Assembly: GCF_003443895.1 (NCBI RefSeq)
Contig: NZ_QQOA01000053.1
Location: forward strand, 1 to 43,786
From: Paraburkholderia phosphatilytica
GTDB taxonomy: Bacteria > Pseudomonadota > Gammaproteobacteria > Burkholderiales > Burkholderiaceae
Direction: 5' to 3'
Length of the DNA stretch: 43,786 nucleotides
Shown here: piece after piece, positions 23,438 through 31,878 of the stretch
Position numbering within the stretch: the first letter of the stretch is position 1
How the letters are laid out: every line of letters begins with the position of its first letter
The notes under the pieces: generated by a model
What the model saw: only the letters and a program-made list of their open reading frames with translations
The model's database searches: none
What the model was told of the DNA's origin: nothing
Program-made: the position numbers and the translations under genes

Positions 23438-23466
23438 TTGACACTTAAAATATCGAAGACTAAATT
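23438..23466 (+). promoter_or_regulatory. Sigma70 promoter of the 2-aminobenzoate operon
   Basis: TTGACA at 23438-23443, a 17-bp spacer, and TAAATT at 23461-23466, about 31 bp before the first gene's ATG. The -35 box is a perfect consensus in unusually AT-rich sequence for this genome. The flanking TTTA...TAAA symmetry around the -35 box could be bound by the operon's own MarR protein. Confidence 0.75.
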
Positions 23467-23496
23467 AAATCCCAGCATCCGAGCGGAGACTGGTCC

Positions 23497-25827
23497 ATGC
23501 GTATCGTCTGTCTGGGAGGAGGTCCGGCTGGCCTCTACTTTGCGCTGCTGATGAAGCTGCGCGATCCGTCGCACGACGTGACGGTGGTCGAGCGGAACCG
23601 CCCGTACGACACGTTCGGCTGGGGCGTCGTGTTCTCCGACCAGACGCTCGGCAATCTGCGTGCTGCGGACGCTCATAGCGCGGAACAGATTCTCGACGCG
23701 TTCAATCACTGGGACGACATAGAGATCCACTTTCGCGGCCGCAGCATTCGCTCGTCGGGTCACGGCTTTTGCGGCATCGGGCGCAAACGTCTGCTGAATA
23801 TCCTGCAGGCGCGTTGCGAAGCGCTGGGCGTGAAGCTGGTGTTCGAAACCCAGGCCATAGACGACGCCACATATGACGCGGACCTCATCATCGCGTCGGA
23901 TGGTGCGAACAGCACGATCCGCCAGAAGTACGCCGCCACGTATCAGCCCAACATCGATCTGCGGCAGTGCCGCTTCGTCTGGCTCGGCACGCGCAAGCTG
24001 TTCGACGCCTTCACGTTCGCGTTCGAAAAAACCGAATGGGGCTGGTTCCAGGCCCACGCGTACCGCTTCGACGACGAGACCTCCACGTTCATCGTCGAAA
24101 CGCCGGAGCACGTGTGGCGAGCGGCCGGTCTCGACGAGATGAGCAAGGAAGACGGCATCGCGTTCTGCGAGCGCCTGTTCGCGAAGTATCTGGACGGCCA
24201 CGCGCTGATGTCGAATGCGAGCCATCTGCGCGGCTCCGCGCAATGGATCCGCTTTCCGCGCGTGATCAACGCACAGTGGGTGCACTGGCGCGATAACGAA
24301 AACGGTACGCGTACGCCGGTTGTGCTGATGGGCGACGCCGCGCACACCGCGCATTTCTCGATCGGCTCCGGCACCAAGCTCGCACTCGAAGACGCGATCG
24401 AACTCGCGAACAGCATGTCCGCGCATCCCGGTGATCTGCCCGCCGCGCTCGCGCACTACACGGACGTGCGCAGCGTCGACGTGCTGCGCATCCAGAACGC
24501 GGCGCGCAATTCCACCGAATGGTTCGAGCACGTGGACCGCTACACGGCGCTCGAGCCCGAGCAGTTCGCATACTCGCTGCTCACGCGCTCGCAGCGCATC
24601 TCGCACGAAAATCTGCGCGAACGCGACGCGACCTATCTGTCGTCGTTCGAAGACTGGCTCGCGGCTCGCGCTGGCGTGACACGCCCCGCCGAGCGCCATT
24701 CGATTCCGCCGATGTTCACGCCGTTCGCACTGCGCGGCGTCACGCTGAAAAACCGCGTGGTGGTGTCGCCGATGGCGCAATACTCCGCCGTCGATGGCGT
24801 GGCGGGCGACTATCACCTGATGCATCTCGGCGCGCGCGCGATGGGCGGCGCCGGGCTCGTCATGACCGAAATGACCTGCGTGTCGCCGGATGCGCGCATC
24901 ACGCCGGGCTGCCCTGGCATGTATGCGCCCGAGCATCTGAATGCGTGGAAGCGCATCGTCGACTTCGTACACGCGAATTCGGACGCGAAGATCGGCATGC
25001 AGCTCGGCCACGCGGGCGCAAAAGCATCGACGCGCGTGAGCTGGGACGGCATCGACCAGCCGCTGCCGGACGGTAACTGGCCGATCGTGTCGGCGTCGCC
25101 GCAGCAGTATCTGCGCGGCGTGAGCCAGGTGTCGCGCGAAGCGACATACAACGAGCTGCGCGACATCGAAGCACAATTCGTTGGCGCCACGCAGATGGCC
25201 AACGAAGCCGGCTTCGACTGGCTGGAGTTGCACTGCGCGCACGGCTATCTGCTGTCGGCGTTCCTGTCGCCGCTCACGAACCAGCGCGGCGACGAATACG
25301 GCGGTTTGCTTGAAAACCGCCTGCGTTTTCCGCTGCAGGTGTTCCGCGCGATCCGCCGCGTGTGGCCGGAAGACAAACCGATCTCGGTGCGCATCTCAGC
25401 GCACGACTGGGTGGACGGCGGCAACACCCCCGACGATGCAGTCGAAATCGCGAAGGCATTCAAGGCCGCGGGCGCCGACATGATCGACGTGTCGTCCGGT
25501 CAGGTCAGCAAGGATGAGAAGCCGGTGTACGGCCGCATGTTCCAGACGCCATTCGCGGACCGCGTGCGCAACGAGGCCGGCATCGCGACGATCGCCGTGG
25601 GCGCGATCTCCGAAGCGGACCACGTCAACAGCATCATCGCGGCGGGGCGCGCGGACCTCTGCGCGGTCGCGCGTCCGCATCTTGCGAATCCATCGTGGAC
25701 GCTGAACGAGGCCGCGAAGATCGGCTACTTCGACGTGAACTGGCCGAAGCAGTATTTCGCCGGCAAAACCCAGCTCGAACGCAATCTCGAGCGCGAGCGC
25801 GCGCAACGCGCGGAAGGACCCGTCTGA
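23497..25827 (+). CDS. abmA: 2-aminobenzoyl-CoA monooxygenase/reductase (bifunctional; salicylyl-CoA 5-hydroxylase-like)
   Basis: A 776-residue two-domain flavoprotein. The N-terminal half is a class A flavin monooxygenase: FAD loop CLGGGPAGLYFALL at about residues 5-18 and GDAAHTAHFSIGSG at about 279-292. From about residue 403 (PPMFTPFALRGVTLKNRVVVSPM) it becomes an old-yellow-enzyme reductase with ELHCAHGYLLSAFLSPLTN near 577-595. This fusion is the 2-aminobenzoyl-CoA monooxygenase/reductase described in Azoarcus evansii, which hydroxylates and then reduces the ring of anthraniloyl-CoA using NADH and O2. The anthranilate reading rests on the aryl-CoA ligase and beta-oxidation genes downstream; databases often call such fusions salicylyl-CoA 5-hydroxylase/oxidoreductase. 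Confidence 0.85.
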   Translation: MRIVCLGGGPAGLYFALLMKLRDPSHDVTVVERNRPYDTFGWGVVFSDQTLGNLRAADAHSAEQILDAFNHWDDIEIHFRGRSIRSSGHGFCGIGRKRLLNILQARCEALGVKLVFETQAIDDATYDADLIIASDGANSTIRQKYAATYQPNIDLRQCRFVWLGTRKLFDAFTFAFEKTEWGWFQAHAYRFDDETSTFIVETPEHVWRAAGLDEMSKEDGIAFCERLFAKYLDGHALMSNASHLRGSAQWIRFPRVINAQWVHWRDNENGTRTPVVLMGDAAHTAHFSIGSGTKLALEDAIELANSMSAHPGDLPAALAHYTDVRSVDVLRIQNAARNSTEWFEHVDRYTALEPEQFAYSLLTRSQRISHENLRERDATYLSSFEDWLAARAGVTRPAERHSIPPMFTPFALRGVTLKNRVVVSPMAQYSAVDGVAGDYHLMHLGARAMGGAGLVMTEMTCVSPDARITPGCPGMYAPEHLNAWKRIVDFVHANSDAKIGMQLGHAGAKASTRVSWDGIDQPLPDGNWPIVSASPQQYLRGVSQVSREATYNELRDIEAQFVGATQMANEAGFDWLELHCAHGYLLSAFLSPLTNQRGDEYGGLLENRLRFPLQVFRAIRRVWPEDKPISVRISAHDWVDGGNTPDDAVEIAKAFKAAGADMIDVSSGQVSKDEKPVYGRMFQTPFADRVRNEAGIATIAVGAISEADHVNSIIAAGRADLCAVARPHLANPSWTLNEAAKIGYFDVNWPKQYFAGKTQLERNLERERAQRAEGPV

Positions 25828-25829
25828 TC

Positions 25830-26615
25830 ATGCAAGCCACTTCTCTCGCGGGGCGGCACGCTGTGGTGACCGGCGGCGGCAGCGGCATCGGTGCGGCTGT
25901 CGCGGCGTCGCTGCTGCACGCCGGCGCGCGCGTCACGCTGATGGGCCGCGATCTGCAAAGACTGCGCACGCAGCGGGATCGCTTCACCGCGGAACGACGC
26001 AACACCGTGCAGTGCATCGCCGTCGACGTCACGCAGGCAGACGCGGTCACGGTCGCGTTCGACGAAGCGCGCAAACAGCACGACGAAATCGACATCCTGA
26101 TCAACAACGCGGGCCAGGCGCAATCCTCGCCGTTCGCGCAGACCGATATGGCGTTGTGGCAGCGCATGCTCGACGTCAACCTGACCGGCGTGTTTCTGTG
26201 CACGCGCGCCGTGCTGCCTTCTATGCTCGAGCGGCAAACCGGTCGCATCGTCAATGTCGCAAGCACCGCGGGGCAGACAGGTTATGCGTATGTGGCCGCG
26301 TACTGTGCGGCGAAGCATGGCGTGATCGGTCTCACGCGTTCGCTCGCGCGCGAAGTCGCGACGAAGGGCATCACCGTGAATGCGGTGTGCCCAGGCTACA
26401 CCGAAACCGAACTGCTGCATGCGTCGCTCGCAAACATCACCGCGACCACGTCGCGCTCCGACCAACAGGCGCGCGAAGCGTTGCAGCGGCAGAACCCGCA
26501 ACGCCGTTTCATCGAACCGGACGAAGTCGCGCATACGGTGCTATGGCTGTGCGCGCCGGAGTCCGCATCGATCACCGGTCAATCCATTTCCGTTTCCGGC
26601 GGAGAGATCCTATGA
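25830..26615 (+). CDS. Short-chain dehydrogenase (probable 3-hydroxyacyl-CoA dehydrogenase step)
   Basis: A 261-residue classical SDR: TGGGSGIG at about residues 15-22, NNAGQAQSS, Ser in IVNVASTAG, Tyr/Lys in YCAAKHG, and a PGYTETELL loop. GRDLQRL after the second strand suggests the coenzyme site. The ATG at 25830 is two bases after the abmA stop and its stop overlaps the MarR start as ATGA. In the CoA-dependent anthranilate route an SDR of this kind would oxidise an alicyclic hydroxyacyl-CoA intermediate; that step is inferred from position. Confidence 0.88.
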   Translation: MQATSLAGRHAVVTGGGSGIGAAVAASLLHAGARVTLMGRDLQRLRTQRDRFTAERRNTVQCIAVDVTQADAVTVAFDEARKQHDEIDILINNAGQAQSSPFAQTDMALWQRMLDVNLTGVFLCTRAVLPSMLERQTGRIVNVASTAGQTGYAYVAAYCAAKHGVIGLTRSLAREVATKGITVNAVCPGYTETELLHASLANITATTSRSDQQAREALQRQNPQRRFIEPDEVAHTVLWLCAPESASITGQSISVSGGEIL

Positions 26616-27175
26616 GCCGTATCGTGAATACGAAAAAGACTTCTGCTGCCGAAGCAGCCGCCCCGCGCAAAGGCGTCGCCAAGCCAGCGGAGAACGTCGT
26701 CGACATGGAAATGAGCACCGGCGCCGACAGCCATATGGGCCTGCGCCTGTGGCTGCGCATGCTCACCACGACGAACCTCGTGCAGGCCGAACTGCGCAAG
26801 CGTCTGCGCAACGAATTCGACACCACGTTGCCGCGTTTCGATCTGATGGCGCAGCTGGAACGCAACCCGGAAGGGCTGAAGATGACCGAGCTGTCGCGCC
26901 GGTTGATGGTCACGGGCGGCAACGTGACGGGCATCACCGATCAGCTCGAAAAAGAAGGACTCGTGGTGCGCGATACCGATCCGAACGATCGCCGCGCCAC
27001 CACCGTGCGCCTCACGCGCGAAGGCCGCGCGCTGTTCGATCGGATGGCGGTGGCCCACGAGCAATGGGTCGTCGAACTGTTCGGCGGTCTCGGCCTCGAC
27101 GACAAAACCCGCATGCACCAGCGGCTCGGCAAGCTGAAGCATCACCTGCTCGACAGCCTGCGCGAAGACGATTGA
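26612..27175 (+). CDS. MarR-family transcriptional regulator
   Basis: A 187-residue MarR protein with an extra charged N-terminal tail of about 40 residues (TKKTSAAEAAAPRKG). The winged helix is in LKMTELSRRLMVTGGNVTGITDQLEKEGLVVRDTDPNDRRATTVRLTREG. It is embedded in the operon with ATGA coupling, so it probably autoregulates the pathway and responds to an aryl-CoA intermediate, as known for related MarR regulators of aromatic CoA pathways. Binding near 23438 is inferred. Confidence 0.9.
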   Translation: MSRIVNTKKTSAAEAAAPRKGVAKPAENVVDMEMSTGADSHMGLRLWLRMLTTTNLVQAELRKRLRNEFDTTLPRFDLMAQLERNPEGLKMTELSRRLMVTGGNVTGITDQLEKEGLVVRDTDPNDRRATTVRLTREGRALFDRMAVAHEQWVVELFGGLGLDDKTRMHQRLGKLKHHLLDSLREDD

Positions 27176-27191
27176 ACAGAGAGAGAACACC

Positions 27192-28049
27192 ATGACTTCA
27201 TCGCATGTCGATGCGTTGCTCGCCGGCAATCGCATCACACTCGCAGACTACCGTCCGCAACATTTCGGCTGGTCGCTCGACACAGCTACGCGCATCGCGA
27301 CCATTACGCTGAATCGCCCGGAACGCAAAAACCCGCTCACGTTCGCGTCGTATGCGGAATTGCGCGACCTGTTCCGCCAGCTCGCCTACGCAACCGACGT
27401 GAAAGCCGTCGTGCTGCACGGCGCCGGCGACAACTTCTGCTCCGGCGGCGACGTGCACGAAATCATCGCGCCGCTCATCGAACTGCCGATGCCCGAGCTG
27501 CTGCTCTTCACGCGCATGACGGGCGACCTCGTGAAAGCGATCCGCCATTGCCCGCAGCCGGTGATCGCCGCCGTGGATGGCGTGTGCGCCGGCGCGGGCG
27601 CGATTCTCGCGATGGCCTCTGATCTACGCCTCGGCACCGCGCGCAGCAAGCTCGCGTTCCTGTTCTCGCGCGTCGGTCTCGCCGGCTGCGATATGGGCGC
27701 GTGCTCGATCCTGCCGCGCATCATCGGCCAGGGCCGAGCCACCGAACTGCTGCTCACGGGCCGCGCGGCCAGCGGCGATGAAGGACATACGTGGGGCTTC
27801 TACAACCGGCTGTGCGAGCCCGCCGAACTGCTCGAAGCGGCGCACGCGCTTGCAGCCGAACTGGTCGCGGGACCGACGTTCGCGCACGGCATCACGAAGA
27901 AAATGCTGCATCAGGAATGGAGCATGAGCGTCGACGAAGCGATCGAATCCGAAGCGCAGGCGCAGGCGATCTGCATGAGCACGGGCGATTTCGAACGCGC
28001 GTATCGTGCGTTCGCCGCGAAGCAGCGTCCGCAATTCGAGGGCAACTGA
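27192..28049 (+). CDS. Enoyl-CoA hydratase/isomerase family protein
   Basis: A 285-residue crotonase-fold protein. The oxyanion-hole stretches are GAGDNFCSGGDVHEI and DGVCAGAGAILAMASDLRLG. The region normally holding the two catalytic Glu reads FSRVGLAGCDMGACSILPRIIG, so one acidic residue is Asp and the other is not obvious; this variant fits hydratase/hydrolase relatives of the crotonase family. It follows marR by 16 bp in the anthranilate operon and would hydrate or ring-open a non-aromatic CoA thioester formed by the monooxygenase/reductase. The exact reaction is not established from sequence. Confidence 0.87.
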   Translation: MTSSHVDALLAGNRITLADYRPQHFGWSLDTATRIATITLNRPERKNPLTFASYAELRDLFRQLAYATDVKAVVLHGAGDNFCSGGDVHEIIAPLIELPMPELLLFTRMTGDLVKAIRHCPQPVIAAVDGVCAGAGAILAMASDLRLGTARSKLAFLFSRVGLAGCDMGACSILPRIIGQGRATELLLTGRAASGDEGHTWGFYNRLCEPAELLEAAHALAAELVAGPTFAHGITKKMLHQEWSMSVDEAIESEAQAQAICMSTGDFERAYRAFAAKQRPQFEGN

Positions 28050-28050
28050 C

Positions 28051-29268
28051 GTGAGCACATCTGCACCGGATCCTCACGACGCGCTCGCGTGGCCCTTCTT
28101 CGAAGACCGTCACCGCGAATTGGCGAACGGTATCGAAGCGTGGGCTGCCGCGCATCTCGATACGCACGCGCCGCACGATACCCGCGATGCGGTCGATGCC
28201 ACGTGCCGCGCGCTCGTGCGCTCGCTCGGCGAAGCGCGCTGGCTGCGCTATGGCGTCGGTGGTCAGGCGTATGGCGGCCACGGCGACACGATTGATACGC
28301 GCGCGGTCTGTCTGCTGCGCGAAACGCTCGCGAAGCACTCGGGTCTTGCCGACTTCGCACTCGCGATGCAAGGCCTCGGCAGCGGATCGATTTCGCTGGC
28401 CGGCACGCATGAGCAGAAGTCGCGCTATCTGCCACGCGTTGCAGCGGGCGAAGCGATCGCTGCGTTCGCGCTGTCCGAGCCCGAAGCCGGTTCCGACGTC
28501 GCGGCGATGGCGCTCGCCGCCCGCGAAGACGGCGACGCGTACGTGCTCGATGGCGAAAAAACGTGGATCTCGAACGGCGGCATAGCGGACTTTTACGTGG
28601 TGTTCGCGCGCACCGGCGAAGCACCAGGCGCGCGCGGCATCAGCGCGTTCGTCGTGGATGCGGACACGCCGGGCTTCGAGATCGCCGAGCGGATCGACGT
28701 GATCGCGCCGCATCCACTCGCGCGTTTGCGCTTCAACGGCGCGCGCGTGCCACGCAGCCAGATGCTCGGCGCGCCCGGCGAAGGCTTCAAGCTCGCGATG
28801 CGCACGCTCGATATTTTCCGCACGTCGGTGGCGGCCGCGTCGCTCGGCTTTGCGCGCCGCGCGCTTGCCGAGGGCCTGGAGCGCGCCACGTCGCGCCGCA
28901 TGTTCGGCCAGACGCTCGGCGACTTCCAGCTGACACAGGCGAAGCTCGCGCAGATGGCGCTCACGATCGACAGCAGCGCGCTGCTCGTCTATCGCGCCGC
29001 GTGGCTGCGCGATCAGGGCGTAAGCGTCACGCGCGAAGCGGCGCTTGCGAAGTGGCACGCGAGCGAAGGCGCGCAGCAGGTGATCGATGCGGCCGTGCAG
29101 CTATGGGGCGGCATGGGCGTGCAAAGCGGCAGCGCGGTCGAAACGCTGTACCGCGAAATCCGCGCGCTGCGCATCTACGAAGGCGCGACCGAAGTGCAGC
29201 AGCTGATTGTCGGGCGGGATCTGATCAAGGCATACACGGCAAATCAACCCGCGGAGACGTCACGATGA
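28051..29268 (+). CDS. Acyl-CoA dehydrogenase
   Basis: A 405-residue FAD-dependent dehydrogenase. FALSEPEAGSDVAAM, DGEKTWISNGGIADFYVVFART and IYEGATEVQQLIVGRDL are the standard signatures, the last carrying the catalytic-base Glu. I start at GTG 28051, one base after the hydratase stop, with GAGG upstream; the longer frame from 28006 overlaps the hydratase. Its stop overlaps the thioesterase ATG. It likely introduces a double bond in an alicyclic CoA intermediate of anthranilate breakdown. Confidence 0.9.
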   Translation: MSTSAPDPHDALAWPFFEDRHRELANGIEAWAAAHLDTHAPHDTRDAVDATCRALVRSLGEARWLRYGVGGQAYGGHGDTIDTRAVCLLRETLAKHSGLADFALAMQGLGSGSISLAGTHEQKSRYLPRVAAGEAIAAFALSEPEAGSDVAAMALAAREDGDAYVLDGEKTWISNGGIADFYVVFARTGEAPGARGISAFVVDADTPGFEIAERIDVIAPHPLARLRFNGARVPRSQMLGAPGEGFKLAMRTLDIFRTSVAAASLGFARRALAEGLERATSRRMFGQTLGDFQLTQAKLAQMALTIDSSALLVYRAAWLRDQGVSVTREAALAKWHASEGAQQVIDAAVQLWGGMGVQSGSAVETLYREIRALRIYEGATEVQQLIVGRDLIKAYTANQPAETSR

Positions 29269-29738
29269 GCGCGACCTTCGAATGGCCGATCCGCATCCGC
29301 TTCGCGCATTGCGACCCCGCCGGCATCGTGTACTTCCCGCAGTACCTGGTGCTGACCAACATGCTCGTCGAAGACTGGTTCACCGAGCGCCTCGGCATCG
29401 ACTACGCGCAGATGATTTCGGTGCGCCGCGTCGGCCTGCCGATCGTGAAGCTCGACTGCGAGTTTTCGCGGCCCAGCCGCATGGGCGAAACCGTCACGCT
29501 CGCGCTGACGGTGGACCGCATCGGGCAGCGTTCGCTGCGCATCACGATCGTCGGCCGGTGCGGCGACGAAGTGCGTTTCCGCGCGCATCAGGTGCTCGTC
29601 ACGACGTCGCTGGAAAGCGGGCAGTCGATCGATATCCCCGACGACATCGCAGCCGCGCTCGCCCGCTTCGCGCCTCAAAGCGAAGCCGAAAGCAAAGCCG
29701 AATCGCAGCACCCCACCGAACCGGAGTTCCGCCAATGA
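29265..29738 (+). CDS. Acyl-CoA thioesterase, 4-hydroxybenzoyl-CoA thioesterase family
   Basis: A 157-residue hot-dog-fold protein. The opening IRFAHCDPAGIVYFPQYLVL contains the catalytic Asp of the 4HBT type, and DCEFSRPSRMGETVTLALTV follows. It ends with a low-complexity ESKAESQHPTEP tail. It overlaps its neighbours by ATGA on both sides. It may rescue trapped CoA or hydrolyse a specific dead-end aryl-CoA ester. Confidence 0.88.
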   Translation: MSATFEWPIRIRFAHCDPAGIVYFPQYLVLTNMLVEDWFTERLGIDYAQMISVRRVGLPIVKLDCEFSRPSRMGETVTLALTVDRIGQRSLRITIVGRCGDEVRFRAHQVLVTTSLESGQSIDIPDDIAAALARFAPQSEAESKAESQHPTEPEFRQ

Positions 29739-30130
29739 AAAAGGCCCTTCTGCCCGCAGGCTGGATCAAGCCGCGCGGCTATGCGAACGGTGTCGCGACA
29801 CGCGGCACGCAGGTGTTCATCGCCGGCCAGATCGGCTGGGACGAACAGGCGCGCTTCACGCGCCTCGAATTCGCGAAGCAGGCCGAGCAGGCGCTGCGCA
29901 ATATCGTCGCCGTGCTGCGCGAAGCGGGCGGCGAACCCAGGCATCTGGTGCGGATGACGTGGTACGTCACCGACAAGCGCGAATATCTCGCGGCCTTGCG
30001 CGACATCGGCGCAGCGTTTCGCGAGCTGATCGGCGACTACGACATCGCGATGAGCGCGGTGCAGGTCGTAGCGCTGATCGAAGACGACGCCAAGGTCGAA
30101 ATCGAAGCGACCGCGGTCATCCCGGACTGA
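29735..30130 (+). CDS. Rid-family (YjgF/YER057c/UK114) protein
   Basis: A 131-residue trimeric Rid-fold protein: PRGYANGVATRGTQVFIAGQIGWDE, EQALRNIVAVLREAGGEPRHLVRMTWYVTD and KVEIEATAVIPD. RidA proper hydrolyses enamine/imine intermediates using an Arg (R105 in E. coli, in the PARSCVEV stretch). Here the matching place reads AMSAVQV with Met, so the key Arg appears absent. The product of the first pathway enzyme is an enamine, so a deaminating role would be attractive, but this substitution places it in a non-RidA subfamily of uncertain activity. Confidence 0.88.
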   Translation: MKKALLPAGWIKPRGYANGVATRGTQVFIAGQIGWDEQARFTRLEFAKQAEQALRNIVAVLREAGGEPRHLVRMTWYVTDKREYLAALRDIGAAFRELIGDYDIAMSAVQVVALIEDDAKVEIEATAVIPD

Positions 30131-30180
30131 GGTCCACACCCCCTCTTCGCAGTGCATCGTCTTTCCTTCGGGAGACCATG

Positions 30181-31824
30181 ATGGAACCGTCCGCTCACGT
30201 CGACACCTTCGCGCGCGACAACCTGCCGCCGCAGGACGAATGGCCCGTGCTGCTGCTCGACAATCCCGACGTCGCGTATCCGCCGCGCTTCAACTGCGCG
30301 ACCGAATTGCTCGATCACGCGATCGAGGCGGGTCAGGGCGAGCGTCCGGCGATCTGGTCCGACGTCGACGGCAAGCCGCACGCCACCACGTATCGCGAAC
30401 TGCTGGCGATGGTCAATCGCAGCGCGCACGTGCTCGTCGACGACATGGGCCTTGAGCCCGGCAATCGCGTGCTGCTGCGCGGGCCGAATACGTTGCAGAT
30501 GGCAGTCGCGTTCCTCGCGTCGCTGAAGGCCGGGCTCGTCGTGGTACCGACGATGCCGTTGCTGCGCGCGAAGGAACTCAAGCAGATCGTCGACAAGGCG
30601 CGGATTTCCGCCGCGCTGTGCGATACGCGGCTCGCCGACGAACTCGAACGGTGCCGCGATCCACAGGGCGAATGGCATTGCCCGCAACTCACGCAGGTGC
30701 TGCGCTTTCACGACGAAACCGCCGCCGATTCGCTCGAAGGGCTCGCCGCGAGCAAATCCGCCGCATTCACCGCGTGCGATACCGCGGGCGACGACGTTTG
30801 CCTGATCGCATTCACGAGCGGCACGACCGGCGCGCCGAAGGGCTGCATGCACTTCCACCGCGACGTGCTCGCGATGTGCGACCTGTTTCCGCGCCACATC
30901 CTGAAGCCAACGGCTAGCGACATTTTCTGCGGCACGCCGCCGCTCGCATTCACCTTCGGACTTGGCGGGCTGCTGTGCTTTCCGCTGCGCGCCGGCGCAT
31001 CGACGGTGCTGCTCGAAAAGCTCACGCCGGAACTGTTGCTGGTCACCGTCGAGCATTTCCGCGCGACGATCATGTTCACCGCGCCGACCTTCTACCGGCA
31101 GATGGCGCCGCTTGCCGCGCAGCACGATCTGTCGAGCCTCAGGCAGACGGTCTCGGCCGGCGAAGCGCTGCCCGATTCCACGCGCGAGCTGTGGCGGCAT
31201 ACCACGGGCATCGAGATGATCGACGGCATCGGCGGCACCGAGCTGATCCACATCTTCATTGCGGCGGCGAACGGCGAGGTGCGGCCGCATGCGATCGGCC
31301 GCGCGGTGCCGGGCTACGTGGTGTGCGCGGTCGACGACGACATGCGTCCGCTGCCGCCGGGCGAAGTGGGCAGACTCGCGGTGCGCGGCCCGACCGGCTG
31401 CCGCTATCTCGCGGACGAGCGCCAGCGCAAGTTCGTGCGCGACGGCTGGAACCTGCCGGGGGATGCCGTGATCGTCGATGCGGACGGCTACGTGTTCTAC
31501 CAGGCGCGCGCCGACGACATGATCGTGTCCGCCGGCTACAACATCTCGGGTCCGGAGGTGGAAGACGTGCTGATGCAGCACCCTGCCGTCGCCGAATGCG
31601 GGGTGATCGGCAGTCCGGATGAAACGCGCGGCCAGATCGTCAAGGCGTATGTGGTGCTGCACCCTGGTTTTGCGGCCAATAACGAGCTGGTCGCGCAATT
31701 GCAGGATTTCGTGAAGAATACCGTTGCGCCGTACAAATACCCGCGCGCCATCGTCTTCACCGACTCATTGCCTCGCACCGAAACCGGCAAGCTCAAGCGG
31801 TTCGCGTTGCGCGCACTGGGTTGA
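30181..31824 (+). CDS. abmG: Aryl-CoA ligase, probable 2-aminobenzoate-CoA ligase
   Basis: A 547-residue acyl-adenylate-forming enzyme of the benzoate-CoA ligase group. LIAFTSGTTGAPKGCMHFHRD is the P-loop-like A3 motif, GIGGTELIHIFIA and YQARADDMIVSAGYNISGPEVE follow, and the catalytic Lys lies in ETGKLKRF close to the C-terminus. Two ATG codons stand at 30178 and 30181; the second has the better spacing from GGAG at 30171. It activates anthranilate (or benzoate) with ATP and CoA, the entry step for the monooxygenase/reductase encoded at the front of the operon. Confidence 0.85.
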   Translation: MEPSAHVDTFARDNLPPQDEWPVLLLDNPDVAYPPRFNCATELLDHAIEAGQGERPAIWSDVDGKPHATTYRELLAMVNRSAHVLVDDMGLEPGNRVLLRGPNTLQMAVAFLASLKAGLVVVPTMPLLRAKELKQIVDKARISAALCDTRLADELERCRDPQGEWHCPQLTQVLRFHDETAADSLEGLAASKSAAFTACDTAGDDVCLIAFTSGTTGAPKGCMHFHRDVLAMCDLFPRHILKPTASDIFCGTPPLAFTFGLGGLLCFPLRAGASTVLLEKLTPELLLVTVEHFRATIMFTAPTFYRQMAPLAAQHDLSSLRQTVSAGEALPDSTRELWRHTTGIEMIDGIGGTELIHIFIAAANGEVRPHAIGRAVPGYVVCAVDDDMRPLPPGEVGRLAVRGPTGCRYLADERQRKFVRDGWNLPGDAVIVDADGYVFYQARADDMIVSAGYNISGPEVEDVLMQHPAVAECGVIGSPDETRGQIVKAYVVLHPGFAANNELVAQLQDFVKNTVAPYKYPRAIVFTDSLPRTETGKLKRFALRALG

Positions 31825-31878
31825 CGGTGACGCGCTGTCCCATGTTGCCGTCGGTTCTTTCGATGCAAGGAGACAGCG

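Noticed and set aside
23434..25242. 602-codon antisense open frame across the monooxygenase/reductase gene
   Set aside because: High-GC third-position bias leaves the antisense frame open; sequence is Arg/His/Ala-rich with no motifs.
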